Positions 1 through 8,400 of a DNA stretch of 64,000 nt are shown in pieces. The stretch covers positions 1 to 64,000 of the forward strand of contig CALVAC010000010.1 of NCBI GenBank assembly GCA_944325435.1, in the 5' to 3' direction. Position numbers and translations under genes: made by a program. This DNA comes from an uncultured Bacteroidales bacterium (GTDB taxonomy: Bacteria > Bacteroidota > Bacteroidia > Bacteroidales > UBA932). Position 1 is the first letter of the stretch, and every line of letters starts with the position of its first letter. The notes beneath the pieces were generated by a model. It made no database searches. It was not told the DNA's origin and was given only the letters and a program-made list of their open reading frames with translations.

Positions 1-510
1 CATTCCGAGAGTGAACATGTTCTTGCACCTGCCTATGCTCTTGTGGTCGAGTCCGCTGTCCTTGAGGCTCTCGTATGTCAGGCTCGTGATCGGAGCGGAG
101 ATGATGGTCCTGTCCTCTATCTTCAGTTCGGTGAACGGGTCGCTTTTGAATCCAGCCTTCGCCATACCGGCATCATCGAACGCATCCTCGTCTATCAGCA
201 CAAGGGCAGTCCGCTTGAGCCATCTGGCATTCGTCTTCAATGCTGCCGGATTCATCGCGACAAGCATATCGCAGAAATCGCCAGGTGTGCTGATGTGTCC
301 GCTGCCGATATGGACCGTGAAACCGGACACTCCTGACACAGTTCCGTGGGGAGCCCGGATCTCTGCAGGGAAGTCAGGGAATGTGGACAGGCCGTTGCCA
401 TACACTGCGGACATGTCCGCAAAAAGAGATCCGGTCAACTGCATACCATCTCCCGAATCTCCAGCAAAACGAATCACAACATCCTTGACATCAATCACTT
501 TATGTTGCAT
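1..510 (-). CDS. korA: 2-oxoacid:ferredoxin oxidoreductase, alpha subunit (N-terminal part, cut by window edge)
   Basis: The 170 visible residues begin MQHKVIDVKDVVIRFAGDSG and continue DGMQLTG; the RFAGDSGDGMQLTG stretch is the hallmark of the gamma-type domain fused to the front of Bacteroidetes KorA-like alpha subunits. The family makes 2-oxoglutarate or another 2-oxoacid from its acyl-CoA and CO2, or the reverse, with ferredoxin, together with a thiamine-diphosphate beta subunit that would lie left of the window. Start chosen at the ATG at 508-510. A TAACTTTG box lies upstream at 551-558. Substrate is inferred from family only. The rest of the protein, roughly 440 residues in relatives, is outside the window. 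Confidence 0.85.
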   Translation of the reverse strand, partial: MQHKVIDVKDVVIRFAGDSGDGMQLTGSLFADMSAVYGNGLSTFPDFPAEIRAPHGTVSGVSGFTVHIGSGHISTPGDFCDMLVAMNPAALKTNARWLKRTALVLIDEDAFDDAGMAKAGFKSDPFTELKIEDRTIISAPITSLTYESLKDSGLDHKSIGRCKNMFTLGM

Positions 511-550
511 CTCTGTTAACTGTTTTTATATGCGTTCAAAAATTGCCTAT

Positions 551-558
551 CAAAGTTA
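551..558 (-). promoter_or_regulatory. -7 promoter element for korA
   Basis: Leftward TAACTTTG fits TAnnTTTG and leaves a leader of about 35 nt before the korA ATG. No clear TTTG was found at the -33 spacing. Confidence 0.5.
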
Positions 559-701
559 GTAATTTTAATCAAATATGCACATCCGCCCCTGTTTTTTTTG
601 AAACGGTGCCACATTTCGGTGCTCCGCTGTTTCAGATGGCATCATTATGCCGTTAAATCCGGCCATAGATTCGAAATATTCAAAGGGGTATTTTTGCTGA
701 C

Positions 702-872
702 AGCAATAAACAATCCGTACATTCATACAGCGATGGCCGGACCGTGCTTCTGACACAGGATTATCCGGAAGCTGCCGCAGACACTGATCTTGAATGTCTG
801 CGTGACAATTGTGAGGCAGACCCGCCCTTGTGAAATGAAAACATCTACACGAGGTACGGGTCTGCCCTTTTA
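702..872 (+). ncRNA. Candidate small structured RNA (hypothesis)
   Basis: A rightward -7 box TATTTTTG lies at 689-696 with no good -33 partner. Downstream are two stem-loops: CGCAGACA at 776-783 with TGTCTGCG at 795-802, and GGCAGACCCG at 815-824 with CGGGTCTGCC at 857-866. The second is extended by CCTTGTG at 826-832 with CACGAGG at 848-854 and is followed by CTTTT. GCAGAC in the first left arm could also pair with GTCTGC in the second right arm, so two folds compete. The hairpins could equally be the 3' end of the leftward PepSY-like mRNA, although no U-run follows on that strand. Confidence 0.3.
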
Positions 873-899
873 TGTAATGTGCGAATGTGAGCCTGCGGC

Positions 900-1334
900 T
901 CAGTCATCTATCTCGATGAGGGTGAAATTGCGGTCGAAAGTGAGTTCAAGCCCGTTGGTAAGCTCCACCTCATATCCGTTCCTGCCTTTCTGGATCTTCA
1001 CATATTTTGTTCCGGAATAGGTGTTTGTCACATAATTGCGTATCTGCTCCGGAATGAACTTCTCGTCCACTGTCGAATATTTGCACTCGATCTCTTTCCA
1101 TTCTCCCTTGTCAGTGAACTCGAGCTTTGTCCCGCTCGCGAAAAGGACATCATACGAATCTCCGAAAATGTCGACATCCTTTGTAGTGATGGCTATCTTC
1201 TCCTGAGGGAAGTTGGCCTTGATGAACTGCTGCGCCTTGGCAGGAAGCTGCTCGAAAGTAATCGGCTTGTCATCTGCCGATGCTACGCCTGCGAATGCCA
1301 GAACAGAAACGAAGAATAATGCAATCTTTTTCAT
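900..1334 (-). CDS. PepSY-like periplasmic protein
   Basis: A 144-residue protein with a signal peptide (about residues 1-20, ending in ASA) and a compact domain containing two similar alpha/beta halves (LPAKAQQFIKANFP and IPEQIRNYVTNTY). This is the pattern of the PepSY-like family common in Bacteroidetes, formerly described as beta-lactamase-inhibitor-like. The role is unknown; related domains are thought to bind or inhibit periplasmic enzymes. It is exported and monocistronic, with TACTTTTG upstream at 1376-1383, and divergent from the MATE gene. Family call is good, function is not known. Confidence 0.8.
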   Translation of the reverse strand: MKKIALFFVSVLAFAGVASADDKPITFEQLPAKAQQFIKANFPQEKIAITTKDVDIFGDSYDVLFASGTKLEFTDKGEWKEIECKYSTVDEKFIPEQIRNYVTNTYSGTKYVKIQKGRNGYEVELTNGLELTFDRNFTLIEIDD

Positions 1335-1375
1335 ATCTCAAAAATTTTAACGGTTAATGATTCAGTTTCCGGGAA

Positions 1376-1383
1376 CAAAAGTA
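1376..1383 (-). promoter_or_regulatory. -7 promoter element for the PepSY-like gene
   Basis: Leftward TACTTTTG about 42 bp before the start codon. Confidence 0.5.
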
Positions 1384-1462
1384 GAGGCAGAAACTGAAAC
1401 GAATCTGAAATACGGGAAATTCTTCAAAAAATTTCCCGGTTCCGGATCAGGAACGGAATGAC

Positions 1463-1470
1463 TATATTTG
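1463..1470 (+). promoter_or_regulatory. -7 promoter element for the MATE gene
   Basis: Rightward TATATTTG 27 bp before the ATG at 1498. Its presence argues against a TTG start at 1468, which would lie inside the box. Confidence 0.55.
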
Positions 1471-1497
1471 CAGGCCGGAAAACCTGACGGGAAATTT

Positions 1498-2907
1498 ATG
1501 GGAATCAACCGGGAAATACTCAGGCTGGCCATACCCAGCATACTGGCGAACATCACCGTCCCGATAGTGGGGATGGTGGATATAGCCGTAGCCGGGCATC
1601 TTGACCCTGCCGGTGCCGCCTCCGCCGCTGCACTGATAGGAGGCATAGCCATCGGCACAATGCTGTTTGATCTGCTGTACTGGAACTTCGGGTTCCTCAG
1701 GATAGGCACGGGAGGGCTCACCGCCCAGGCGTACGGACGGGATGATATGACCGCAAGCGCAGGCATCCTGACAAGGGGTATCGGGATCGCGCTCGCCTGC
1801 GCCGCGATTGTGATTGTCCTGCAGTCAGCCTTTCTGAAAGGGGCGTTTCTGGTTGTGGACTGCACACCGGAAGTAAGGGAACTGGCGACCAGATACTTCA
1901 GCATCCGTATCTGGGCAGCCCCCGCCACACTCAGTCTGATGGCGTTCAAGGGATGGTTCATCGGGATGCAGGACGGCATTAGCCCAATGGTCACGGATCT
2001 TGTCGTCAACATTATGAATACGGTCCTGAGCATCATCCTTGCCTTGGGTATGGATGCCGGAACATTCTCATTCAGGGGTATGGGCTTTGACGGTATAGCG
2101 ATCGGGACGGTCATAGCCCAGTATTCCGGGCTTGCATCGGCAATTGCCATCTGCCTGTCGAAATATCGCAGAAAAGTCTTCAGCGGATTCGGAATAAGTG
2201 CAGTCACCGGTTCTTTCAAAGGAAAGGAGACAGGAAGGTTCTTCCGGATGAATGCAGACCTTTTCATAAGGTCGCTCTGCTTTATATGCATATATATCGG
2301 ATTCACGACCATCGCGGCCCATTACGGAGACCTTGTCCTTGCCGCAGGTTCAATCCTGATGAAGATAATGATGCTGTTCTCCTATTTCACGGATGGATTC
2401 GCATACGCAGGGGAAGCATTGACAGGGCGTTTTATCGGATGCCGTGACAGGATGGGATTCAAGGATACGGTAAAATGGGTCTTCATCTGGAGTATGGGCA
2501 TAGCCGTCCTGTTTATGGTCATCTATGCCACGGCAGGAGACAGTCTGCTGCGGATAATGACTTCCGACAAAGATGTCATAGATATGTCAGGCCACTATCT
2601 GCTGTGGCTCCTGCTGATGCCTGTCGCAGGATGCGCAGCCTTCACCTGGGACGGGATCTATATCGGCGCTACAGCATCGAGGACTATGCGCAATGCGATG
2701 CTGTGGGCGACAGCCGGATTTTTTGCCATCTGGGTTGCCGGCCGGGCAGCTTGTCCAGGAAACGGCACCGGATTCTCCGGGGCGGCCGCACTGCACATCC
2801 TCCTTGCCGCATATTTCGCCCACCTTATCATCAGGACTGCCTACCTGTCCGCAAAATACCCCTCCATCATCTCTTTCCAATCACCTTCCGGACACAAAAA
2901 GCCCTGA
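1498..2907 (+). CDS. MATE family efflux transporter
   Basis: A 469-residue inner-membrane protein with about 12 hydrophobic segments in two homologous halves. The N-terminus (INREILRLAIPSILANITVPIVGMVDIAVAGH) is typical of the DinF/NorM-like branch of the MATE family, which exports drugs or metabolites in exchange for Na+ or H+. ATG at 1498 is chosen because the upstream in-frame TTG falls in the promoter box. It is transcribed alone, convergent with dusB. The substrate cannot be read from sequence. Confidence 0.9.
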   Translation: MGINREILRLAIPSILANITVPIVGMVDIAVAGHLDPAGAASAAALIGGIAIGTMLFDLLYWNFGFLRIGTGGLTAQAYGRDDMTASAGILTRGIGIALACAAIVIVLQSAFLKGAFLVVDCTPEVRELATRYFSIRIWAAPATLSLMAFKGWFIGMQDGISPMVTDLVVNIMNTVLSIILALGMDAGTFSFRGMGFDGIAIGTVIAQYSGLASAIAICLSKYRRKVFSGFGISAVTGSFKGKETGRFFRMNADLFIRSLCFICIYIGFTTIAAHYGDLVLAAGSILMKIMMLFSYFTDGFAYAGEALTGRFIGCRDRMGFKDTVKWVFIWSMGIAVLFMVIYATAGDSLLRIMTSDKDVIDMSGHYLLWLLLMPVAGCAAFTWDGIYIGATASRTMRNAMLWATAGFFAIWVAGRAACPGNGTGFSGAAALHILLAAYFAHLIIRTAYLSAKYPSIISFQSPSGHKKP

Positions 2908-2969
2908 TTCCGCAGCCATTCTCCCGGGAAAGTACGGGCCAGACATATTCCGGACACGGCTCAGGAATG

Positions 2970-4001
2970 TCATACACCATAGACATTGGAGTCCGCAGGA
3001 ATGGAATCCGCCCACCGGTCGGCTATATAGTCCAGAGTCGAATAAAGCTCAGACGGATCTGTGAGAGTCACCAGTTTCAGCCGGGTCTCCTTGAAATCCG
3101 GAAGCCCTTTGAAATAGCAGCTGAAATGACGGCGCATCTCAAGAATGCCGGCCTTGTCGCCTTTCAGCTCCAGCGACCTGGCAAGATGTCTTTTGGCAAG
3201 AGCCACCCGATCCGGCACATTCATCGGGGGCAGCAGCTCCCCGGTGTCGAGATAATGTCTGATCTCGCGGAATATCCACGGATGTCCGAATGTGGCACGG
3301 CCTATCATTATCCCGTCCACTCCATAACTGTCGAAGGCTTCTTTCGCCTTTTCCGGAGATGTTATATCCCCGTTGCCTATTATCGGGATATGCATTCTCT
3401 GGTTTTCCTTGACCTTACCTATCAGAGTCCAGTCCGCCTGCCCTGTGTACATCTGGCTACGGGTCCTGCCATGTATGGTCAAAGCCCGGATGCCGGCATC
3501 CTGGAGACGCTCCGCAAGCTCGACTATGATCTTCGAATCCTCGTCCCATCCGAGACGTGTCTTTACGGTGACCGGCAGTCTGACCGCATCCACGACACGC
3601 CGGGTAATCTCCACCATCTTGTCTGGCTCGCGCATCATCCCGCTGCCCGCCCCTCTGCGGGCAATCTTGTTCACCGGACAGCCGAAATTGATGTCCACGA
3701 GGTCCGCTCCGTGTCCCCCTGCTATCTCCGCCGCCTGCTCCGCCATCTTCGCGGCATCGACCATAGCCTCAGGAATGTTCCCGTATATCTGGATACCTAT
3801 CGGGGCCTCGTAACCGTATGTGACCAGTTTGGCCAGCGACTTCCTGGCATCTCGGATCAGTCCGTCCGAGCTGATGAATTCAGTGTACATCATGTCCGCA
3901 CCGAATTCCTTGCATACAAAACGGAAGGACGCATCAGTCACATCCTCCATAGGCGCAAGAAACAGCGGCCTCTCCCTCAACTCTATGTTCCCTATATTCA
4001 T
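2970..4001 (-). CDS. dusB: tRNA-dihydrouridine synthase
   Basis: A 343-residue flavoenzyme that reduces uridine to dihydrouridine in the D-loop of tRNAs. The FMN TIM-barrel begins with LFLAPMEDVTDASFR, followed by the catalytic-cysteine motif NFGCPVNK and the phosphate-binding segment GNGDITSPEKA. The helical RNA-binding domain forms the last third. Length fits the DusB group. It has its own promoter box at 4073-4080 and is monocistronic. The exact target position (U16/U17 type) is inferred from family. Confidence 0.92.
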   Translation of the reverse strand: MNIGNIELRERPLFLAPMEDVTDASFRFVCKEFGADMMYTEFISSDGLIRDARKSLAKLVTYGYEAPIGIQIYGNIPEAMVDAAKMAEQAAEIAGGHGADLVDINFGCPVNKIARRGAGSGMMREPDKMVEITRRVVDAVRLPVTVKTRLGWDEDSKIIVELAERLQDAGIRALTIHGRTRSQMYTGQADWTLIGKVKENQRMHIPIIGNGDITSPEKAKEAFDSYGVDGIMIGRATFGHPWIFREIRHYLDTGELLPPMNVPDRVALAKRHLARSLELKGDKAGILEMRRHFSCYFKGLPDFKETRLKLVTLTDPSELYSTLDYIADRWADSIPADSNVYGV

Positions 4002-4072
4002 AATGTCATTCCAGCCAATCCGGCCTTTATTTCAGGAATCATATCCCGGCCTGCATTACGGCTGCCGGAATG

Positions 4073-4080
4073 CAAAGGTA
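4073..4080 (-). promoter_or_regulatory. -7 promoter element for dusB
   Basis: Leftward TACCTTTG, about 72 bp before the dusB ATG and just beyond the terminator of PUL 1. Confidence 0.5.
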
Positions 4081-4082
4081 CT

Positions 4083-4119
4083 AAAAATAAAAGAACAGGA
4101 TGCCCGGAAGGACATCCTG
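4083..4119 (-). terminator. Intrinsic terminator closing PUL 1
   Basis: On the leftward strand CAGGATGTCC pairs with GGGCATCCTG (4110-4119 with 4096-4105; 10 bp with one G-U) around a TTCC tetraloop, followed by TTCTTTTATTTTT. It lies 35 nt after the stop of the last PUL gene. Confidence 0.85.
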
Positions 4120-4153
4120 AACAATAACGGACTTGTAATATCAGATTTCCGGT

Positions 4154-5728
4154 CTACCAGTCTGTAGGAGGACCGGCTATATATTCGCAGCCTGCCGGCA
4201 CTCCCAAATCCGAAATATATGTCCCTGTCGGGAAATATGCCCTGAACGGAGGATTGTTTATGCCACAGCCTGCCGCACCCAAGTAATAGATGGAATTCAA
4301 TTTCGCACAAGATGATATGTCGACTTTTTCGAGAGCAGGATTGTACTGCACATAGACACCCATTATAGCAGAACCTTCCACTCTCAACTTCTTTGAAGAC
4401 ACCCCATTGGCGCCTGTCAGGCCATTACCGGGCACTTCCTGTTTATTCCCGTCAGCGCAATTGAGCATCACATACTGTATGTAGTTTCCTCCTATCAGTT
4501 CCTCTATAGGATTGCCATAAAGTTTGGAGTACTTGTTATAATAATCAGTATATACTTTAGTGCCGCTGAAATCCATCTTCGTGATATTGTTGTTGCTGCA
4601 GTCCAGATTCTGCACATTAGGGAAGTTCCTGATGCCTTCGAGAGATACGATGTTCTTCCCGCTGACATTCATCTCGGTAGCATTCTGCCCGAGATCCGAC
4701 AGTTCGCACTCAGGAGCCTCATACCCGTCTACAATCACATAAGAAAGGTCGGCAAGAGCCTGGCGGAAATTCTCGTCAGGAATCTCTATCGTCTTAGGGC
4801 TGCTTCCCCTTTGGCGGATGACGAATGATGCGGTGAGGCTTCCGTCAAGGGCTGTCAGGGTTATCCTGCCGACACGGGTCATCTCGCCCTGGACACCTAC
4901 CGTAAACCTTTCCGTCCTTGTAGTGATAGTCCCCGGATCCGTCCCGGCATTCTCATCAAGATCAGGAGTCAGCCACGAAGATGTGACATCCGGCACATCC
5001 ACTCTGTACGGCAGGTTGGTATGTACCGTCACCTCCACTACGCCTCCATTAGCCCCGGCATCGTAAGTCGCCTGCTCTGCCCTCAACTCTATCTTCCTCT
5101 CCTGGGTAATGGTTGCAGGGGCCGTATTGCCTCCTGACATGAATTCTATCCTTCCATCGCGCTGCCTATACTCGTCAGTCTCATCGATATGGAAATAGAA
5201 CACATTCAGGTCAAGACTCTTGGAAGCAGGAGTCTCCACCCTGGTTATCCACGGATATTCGTCCGGGATATTCACGGAAACTTCCTCGTTTGCGCTTACG
5301 CGGACTGCTATATCCCCTCCTTCGCGAGGAAGGTCGAACTTGTCTTTGAAAAGTTCCATTACCGCATTCTGCTTCTGCATCACATAGAGTTTCTCGGTCT
5401 TGCTTCCGGAAACAAAAGAGAATTCTGCCGTCCTGGATTCTGCTCCCGGATTGGCATCAGCTGTGAAAGTCACGGATTCCCCGTTCCTGCCTTCAACAGC
5501 TGAGGGATGGCACCAGTCATCCTTGCCTATCAGGGTCCAGTCCGAGCCGCTTGTCACCGTGACGGAAGCCGCCCCATCGACCGCTTCCCCGGTATTCAGG
5601 AAAGAGAGGGTGCTGACGCTCAGCTCGAGATTTGACCCGTCACCCTGCCCCTGAGGCTCCACAGGGTCCTCGGAACAGGCCGCCGCGAAGAAAAGCAGGG
5701 AAGGTACAATATATATCAATTTTTTCAT
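4154..5728 (-). CDS. BACON-repeat surface lipoprotein with leucine-rich-like C-terminus
   Basis: A 524-residue lipoprotein (signal MKKLIYIVPSLLFFAAAC, lipobox cysteine at residue 18). Three consecutive BACON-like beta domains cover about residues 30-120, 120-215 and 215-315; BACON domains are thought to bind mucin-type or other glycans or to act as spacers. The rest has a short leucine-rich-like stretch (LEGIRNFPNVQNLDCSNNNIT). It is the last gene of PUL 1, 34 nt after the GH18 gene. I start at the ATG of MKKLIY, which opens the signal peptide, and not at the in-frame ATG 51 nt upstream. Predicted role: surface glycan binding for the endoglycosidase system; not demonstrated. Confidence 0.8.
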   Translation of the reverse strand: MKKLIYIVPSLLFFAAACSEDPVEPQGQGDGSNLELSVSTLSFLNTGEAVDGAASVTVTSGSDWTLIGKDDWCHPSAVEGRNGESVTFTADANPGAESRTAEFSFVSGSKTEKLYVMQKQNAVMELFKDKFDLPREGGDIAVRVSANEEVSVNIPDEYPWITRVETPASKSLDLNVFYFHIDETDEYRQRDGRIEFMSGGNTAPATITQERKIELRAEQATYDAGANGGVVEVTVHTNLPYRVDVPDVTSSWLTPDLDENAGTDPGTITTRTERFTVGVQGEMTRVGRITLTALDGSLTASFVIRQRGSSPKTIEIPDENFRQALADLSYVIVDGYEAPECELSDLGQNATEMNVSGKNIVSLEGIRNFPNVQNLDCSNNNITKMDFSGTKVYTDYYNKYSKLYGNPIEELIGGNYIQYVMLNCADGNKQEVPGNGLTGANGVSSKKLRVEGSAIMGVYVQYNPALEKVDISSCAKLNSIYYLGAAGCGINNPPFRAYFPTGTYISDLGVPAGCEYIAGPPTDW

Positions 5729-5762
5729 AACCTTTAGTTTAATGTTTTCCGTGAAAGACTCG

Positions 5763-7196
5763 CTACCAGTCCTTGGCATGGTTTACACCTGAATGCACGA
5801 CTCCTTCTCCGTATATATCCTGTGATATTATGCCAAGTGTTTCTTCGTAATTGCCGACCGGGACATTAGGGTCATTCTCTGCTCTCAGGTCATAGCATAC
5901 CTGCACTCCGTATCCTCCGCTCCGCACCTGATCCGTCATCATCCATTCGGCTCCAGGGTCATTCATGTCCCAGGAATACGGTCCGCACTGGCTCTTGTCC
6001 ATACCTTTGATCCATTCGGACACATCCAGCCAGCTCCCGTACTGCGCATAATAGGCATAGTCAATGAATTCCCCGGGCTGCATCCCATCTATGTCCGAAA
6101 AGAAGCCTTCGGTTGCAGAGCCGATAAAATACAGGGTCAGCAACTTGTCAGGCATTATCCTCTTCACCTCATACATCAGTTTTCCGAAAGGCACTGAAGA
6201 TGGCGGATAGATGAATCCCGGAAGATCATGTGTCGTATATTCGGCATATTCATCATCGAAATCCACACCGTCAAGTCCATAAGCCTCGACCACAGCCTTG
6301 ATCTCCGCAGCGAAACGGGAAATGTCTTCATCCGGGAGGTTGGCGAAACCCACTCCATCATGGTCCGGCAGCACTGTCAGACAGACTTTCATGCCCTTGT
6401 CCTGCAAAGGCTTGATATATCTGTCCCTGTTGTCGAGAATATGCTGCACATTGGCGTTTAGAGAAAGGTAGACACTTCCGGTCTCGCTGTCGAACTTGAT
6501 GTTGGCGGCGAAAATGTTCACAATGTCGAAGAACTGCTTGCCGCTGTCAGCCATCAGCCATTCCCCTGCATTGAGAGGATTGAACCCGTTTACCTCGATA
6601 TAGGCTATGGAAATTATGCCGGATTCCTTGGCCGTGGACGGAATGTCCCCGAGCAGCTTGACTATGAAATATTTCACAGCATCCCCGTCCTGCACTATCA
6701 CATCCTCAGTCGTGGAAGAGAACTTCACCGGAAGCAGATATGTACCCTCATCCACTCCCTGAGGATCCACGGTCAGGCTGAATTCATACGATTTCCTGTC
6801 GCCTGGGGCAATCCTCATAATGCCGTCATCCTCCAGCACGAGGGCGGTCTCAGGAAGTGCGAGGAACTCTGTACCATGTTCTGTATTATACCGATCTACC
6901 AGATCCTGAGAAAGATCAGGCTCTATCGAAAATGTAGCGATGGCATTGTGCTCCCTGCTCATACTCACCTGAAGATCCATAACCAGAGGTTCCGTGCGGA
7001 CCTCCACAGTCTTCATGCGTGGATTGTCAATGACATCCAGCCACGCATACAGACCGGCAGACTCAAGCAAGGATGAATTGTCTGTATCCGGACTTATTTC
7101 GATGGTCTCCGTGCAGGCAGCCCATCCGAACAGCACACCTGCAGCAGCCATCGCAAGACCGGTTTTCTTGTATATATTCTTCATTTCCTTTTTCAT
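5763..7196 (-). CDS. GH18 endo-beta-N-acetylglucosaminidase-like lipoprotein
   Basis: A 477-residue lipoprotein (lipobox ending at C28). Residues about 45-180 look like the DUF1735 domain found in front of Bacteroides endoglycosidases, and residues 190-470 form a GH18 barrel. The catalytic signature is intact: D309-G-V-D312-F-D314-D-E316, with E316 the expected acid/base. GH18 enzymes of this architecture, such as those in B. thetaiotaomicron and B. fragilis N-glycan loci, cut between the two core GlcNAc residues of N-glycans. Position in an operon with SusCD and two binding proteins fits a surface enzyme. High-mannose versus complex glycan specificity cannot be read from the sequence. Confidence 0.88.
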   Translation of the reverse strand: MKKEMKNIYKKTGLAMAAAGVLFGWAACTETIEISPDTDNSSLLESAGLYAWLDVIDNPRMKTVEVRTEPLVMDLQVSMSREHNAIATFSIEPDLSQDLVDRYNTEHGTEFLALPETALVLEDDGIMRIAPGDRKSYEFSLTVDPQGVDEGTYLLPVKFSSTTEDVIVQDGDAVKYFIVKLLGDIPSTAKESGIISIAYIEVNGFNPLNAGEWLMADSGKQFFDIVNIFAANIKFDSETGSVYLSLNANVQHILDNRDRYIKPLQDKGMKVCLTVLPDHDGVGFANLPDEDISRFAAEIKAVVEAYGLDGVDFDDEYAEYTTHDLPGFIYPPSSVPFGKLMYEVKRIMPDKLLTLYFIGSATEGFFSDIDGMQPGEFIDYAYYAQYGSWLDVSEWIKGMDKSQCGPYSWDMNDPGAEWMMTDQVRSGGYGVQVCYDLRAENDPNVPVGNYEETLGIISQDIYGEGVVHSGVNHAKDW

Positions 7197-7203
7197 TTAA
7201 TTG

Positions 7204-8397
7204 TTATTCTTCAGGCAATTCGACCGAAGTCCACACAAGGTAGCCGTGTGCAGTGCCGTTTATACCGTTGCCGGTCCTGTCATTGATGGTCTCGCCGCTG
7301 CCTTCGTTGAATTTCCAGTATCCGAGCAGTCCTTCTGTCTTAGGGTCCACATCGTACATGTTGGCGGCAATCTCCTCCTGTGAGCGGGTCACATTCCAGA
7401 AACGGCATTCGGAGATCATTCCGTCCATTTCCCTGCCGGCCTCGTATGAATAACCGATATGGAAATACTGTAGACCCTTGTCCGACTGGTATGGGGTCAC
7501 AATATCTATAGTGCTCCATCCGGAGAAGATGTCACTGCCAACTTCCTGTCCGTCAAAATAGACCTTGACTTCGCGTGATTCGGCATTCCCAGTCACGGCA
7601 ATATGGGTCCATTTGTTTGGAGTAAGCGCACATGTAGTGCTCGGATCGCTCGTCGTAGGGTAATTGCCGAACGGAGTCACCACCTGAAGCTGGTTAGGCT
7701 CAAGCCCGTTGTCGCTGATACGGATCAGCAGTTTACCCTCGACTCCCATGACGGTCTGGATACCAGGCTCGAACTGCCTGATATTGATCAGAGCCTCCAT
7801 GGTAAAGTCTGTCAAGTTCTTGTACGGGTCCACACTGCTCAACCCTTTCTCGAAAGCCTCGAACTCGATGTAGTTGTTGTCTTCGAAGTCTGCCGCAACA
7901 TTTATGAGAGCACCTCCCTGGAAAACCAGATAAGAAGTCTTTGCAGAAGATAGTATCTCTATGTTGGTCGCACTTACGATAGTCACCGGGAGCACATAGA
8001 CCTGGTCCTTAGGCAGGAGGTCGAGTCCGAAACAGCTCACCGTCACAGGGGTCGACGCAACAGCACCTTCAGCGATGAATGTTGCCGGATCGGCAATGGT
8101 GTAGTTCTCTGCCGGAAGGGCAATGGCATTGTCATAATATGCCTCGTTGTATGTAGACACCAGAGACTCGTCTGCAGCAAATGTGATGTCGATTCTGGAT
8201 TCTGCAGGTTTAGGCACGGATGCCACGATATCCTGGTCCACCGCATTCACTTTGATATTGGTGATGGTCTTGATCACCTTGTCTCCTGAAATATACAGTT
8301 TGTTCTCGTATGTCCATTCCTTCTGCTGGCAGGAAGCCATCGCAAGCACCGCAAGGATGGCTGATGATATTTTTAATATTGTAGCTTTTTTCATCAT
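7204..8397 (-). CDS. DUF1735 plus LamG-like surface glycan-binding lipoprotein
   Basis: A 397-residue lipoprotein (MASC lipobox at C23). Residues about 35-150 resemble DUF1735. The remainder is a LamG/concanavalin-like beta sandwich, shown by NLTDFTMEALINI, KWTHIAVTGN, a turn reading VKVYFDGQEV and LLGYWKFNEGSG. It has no catalytic signature, so it most likely binds glycan on the cell surface. It sits 7 nt before the GH18 gene and 3 nt after the GH18-like gene, so the three are co-transcribed. Similar proteins accompany endoglycosidases in known N-glycan PULs. Confidence 0.85.
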   Translation of the reverse strand: MMKKATILKISSAILAVLAMASCQQKEWTYENKLYISGDKVIKTITNIKVNAVDQDIVASVPKPAESRIDITFAADESLVSTYNEAYYDNAIALPAENYTIADPATFIAEGAVASTPVTVSCFGLDLLPKDQVYVLPVTIVSATNIEILSSAKTSYLVFQGGALINVAADFEDNNYIEFEAFEKGLSSVDPYKNLTDFTMEALINIRQFEPGIQTVMGVEGKLLIRISDNGLEPNQLQVVTPFGNYPTTSDPSTTCALTPNKWTHIAVTGNAESREVKVYFDGQEVGSDIFSGWSTIDIVTPYQSDKGLQYFHIGYSYEAGREMDGMISECRFWNVTRSQEEIAANMYDVDPKTEGLLGYWKFNEGSGETINDRTGNGINGTAHGYLVWTSVELPEE

Positions 8398-8400
8398 ACT

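Larger units (their letters stand above)
511..899. other. 389-bp intergenic region with no convincing gene
   Basis: This gap lies between two leftward genes. The only ORF of note (565-756, leftward, 63 codons) has no recognisable domain and I treat it as spurious. The right half holds two strong stem-loops at 776-802 and 815-866, listed separately, and a rightward TATTTTTG box at 689-696. Confidence 0.7.

Noticed and set aside
565..756. Leftward 63-codon ORF in the first intergenic region
   Set aside because: No ribosome-binding context, no domain, low-complexity composition unlike neighbouring proteins, and it lies across a possible rightward promoter.
2475..4127. Long rightward ORF (550 codons) opposite dusB and the MATE 3' end
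   Set aside because: It is a shadow of two well-recognised genes; its product is rich in His, Arg, Pro and Cys and matches no family.
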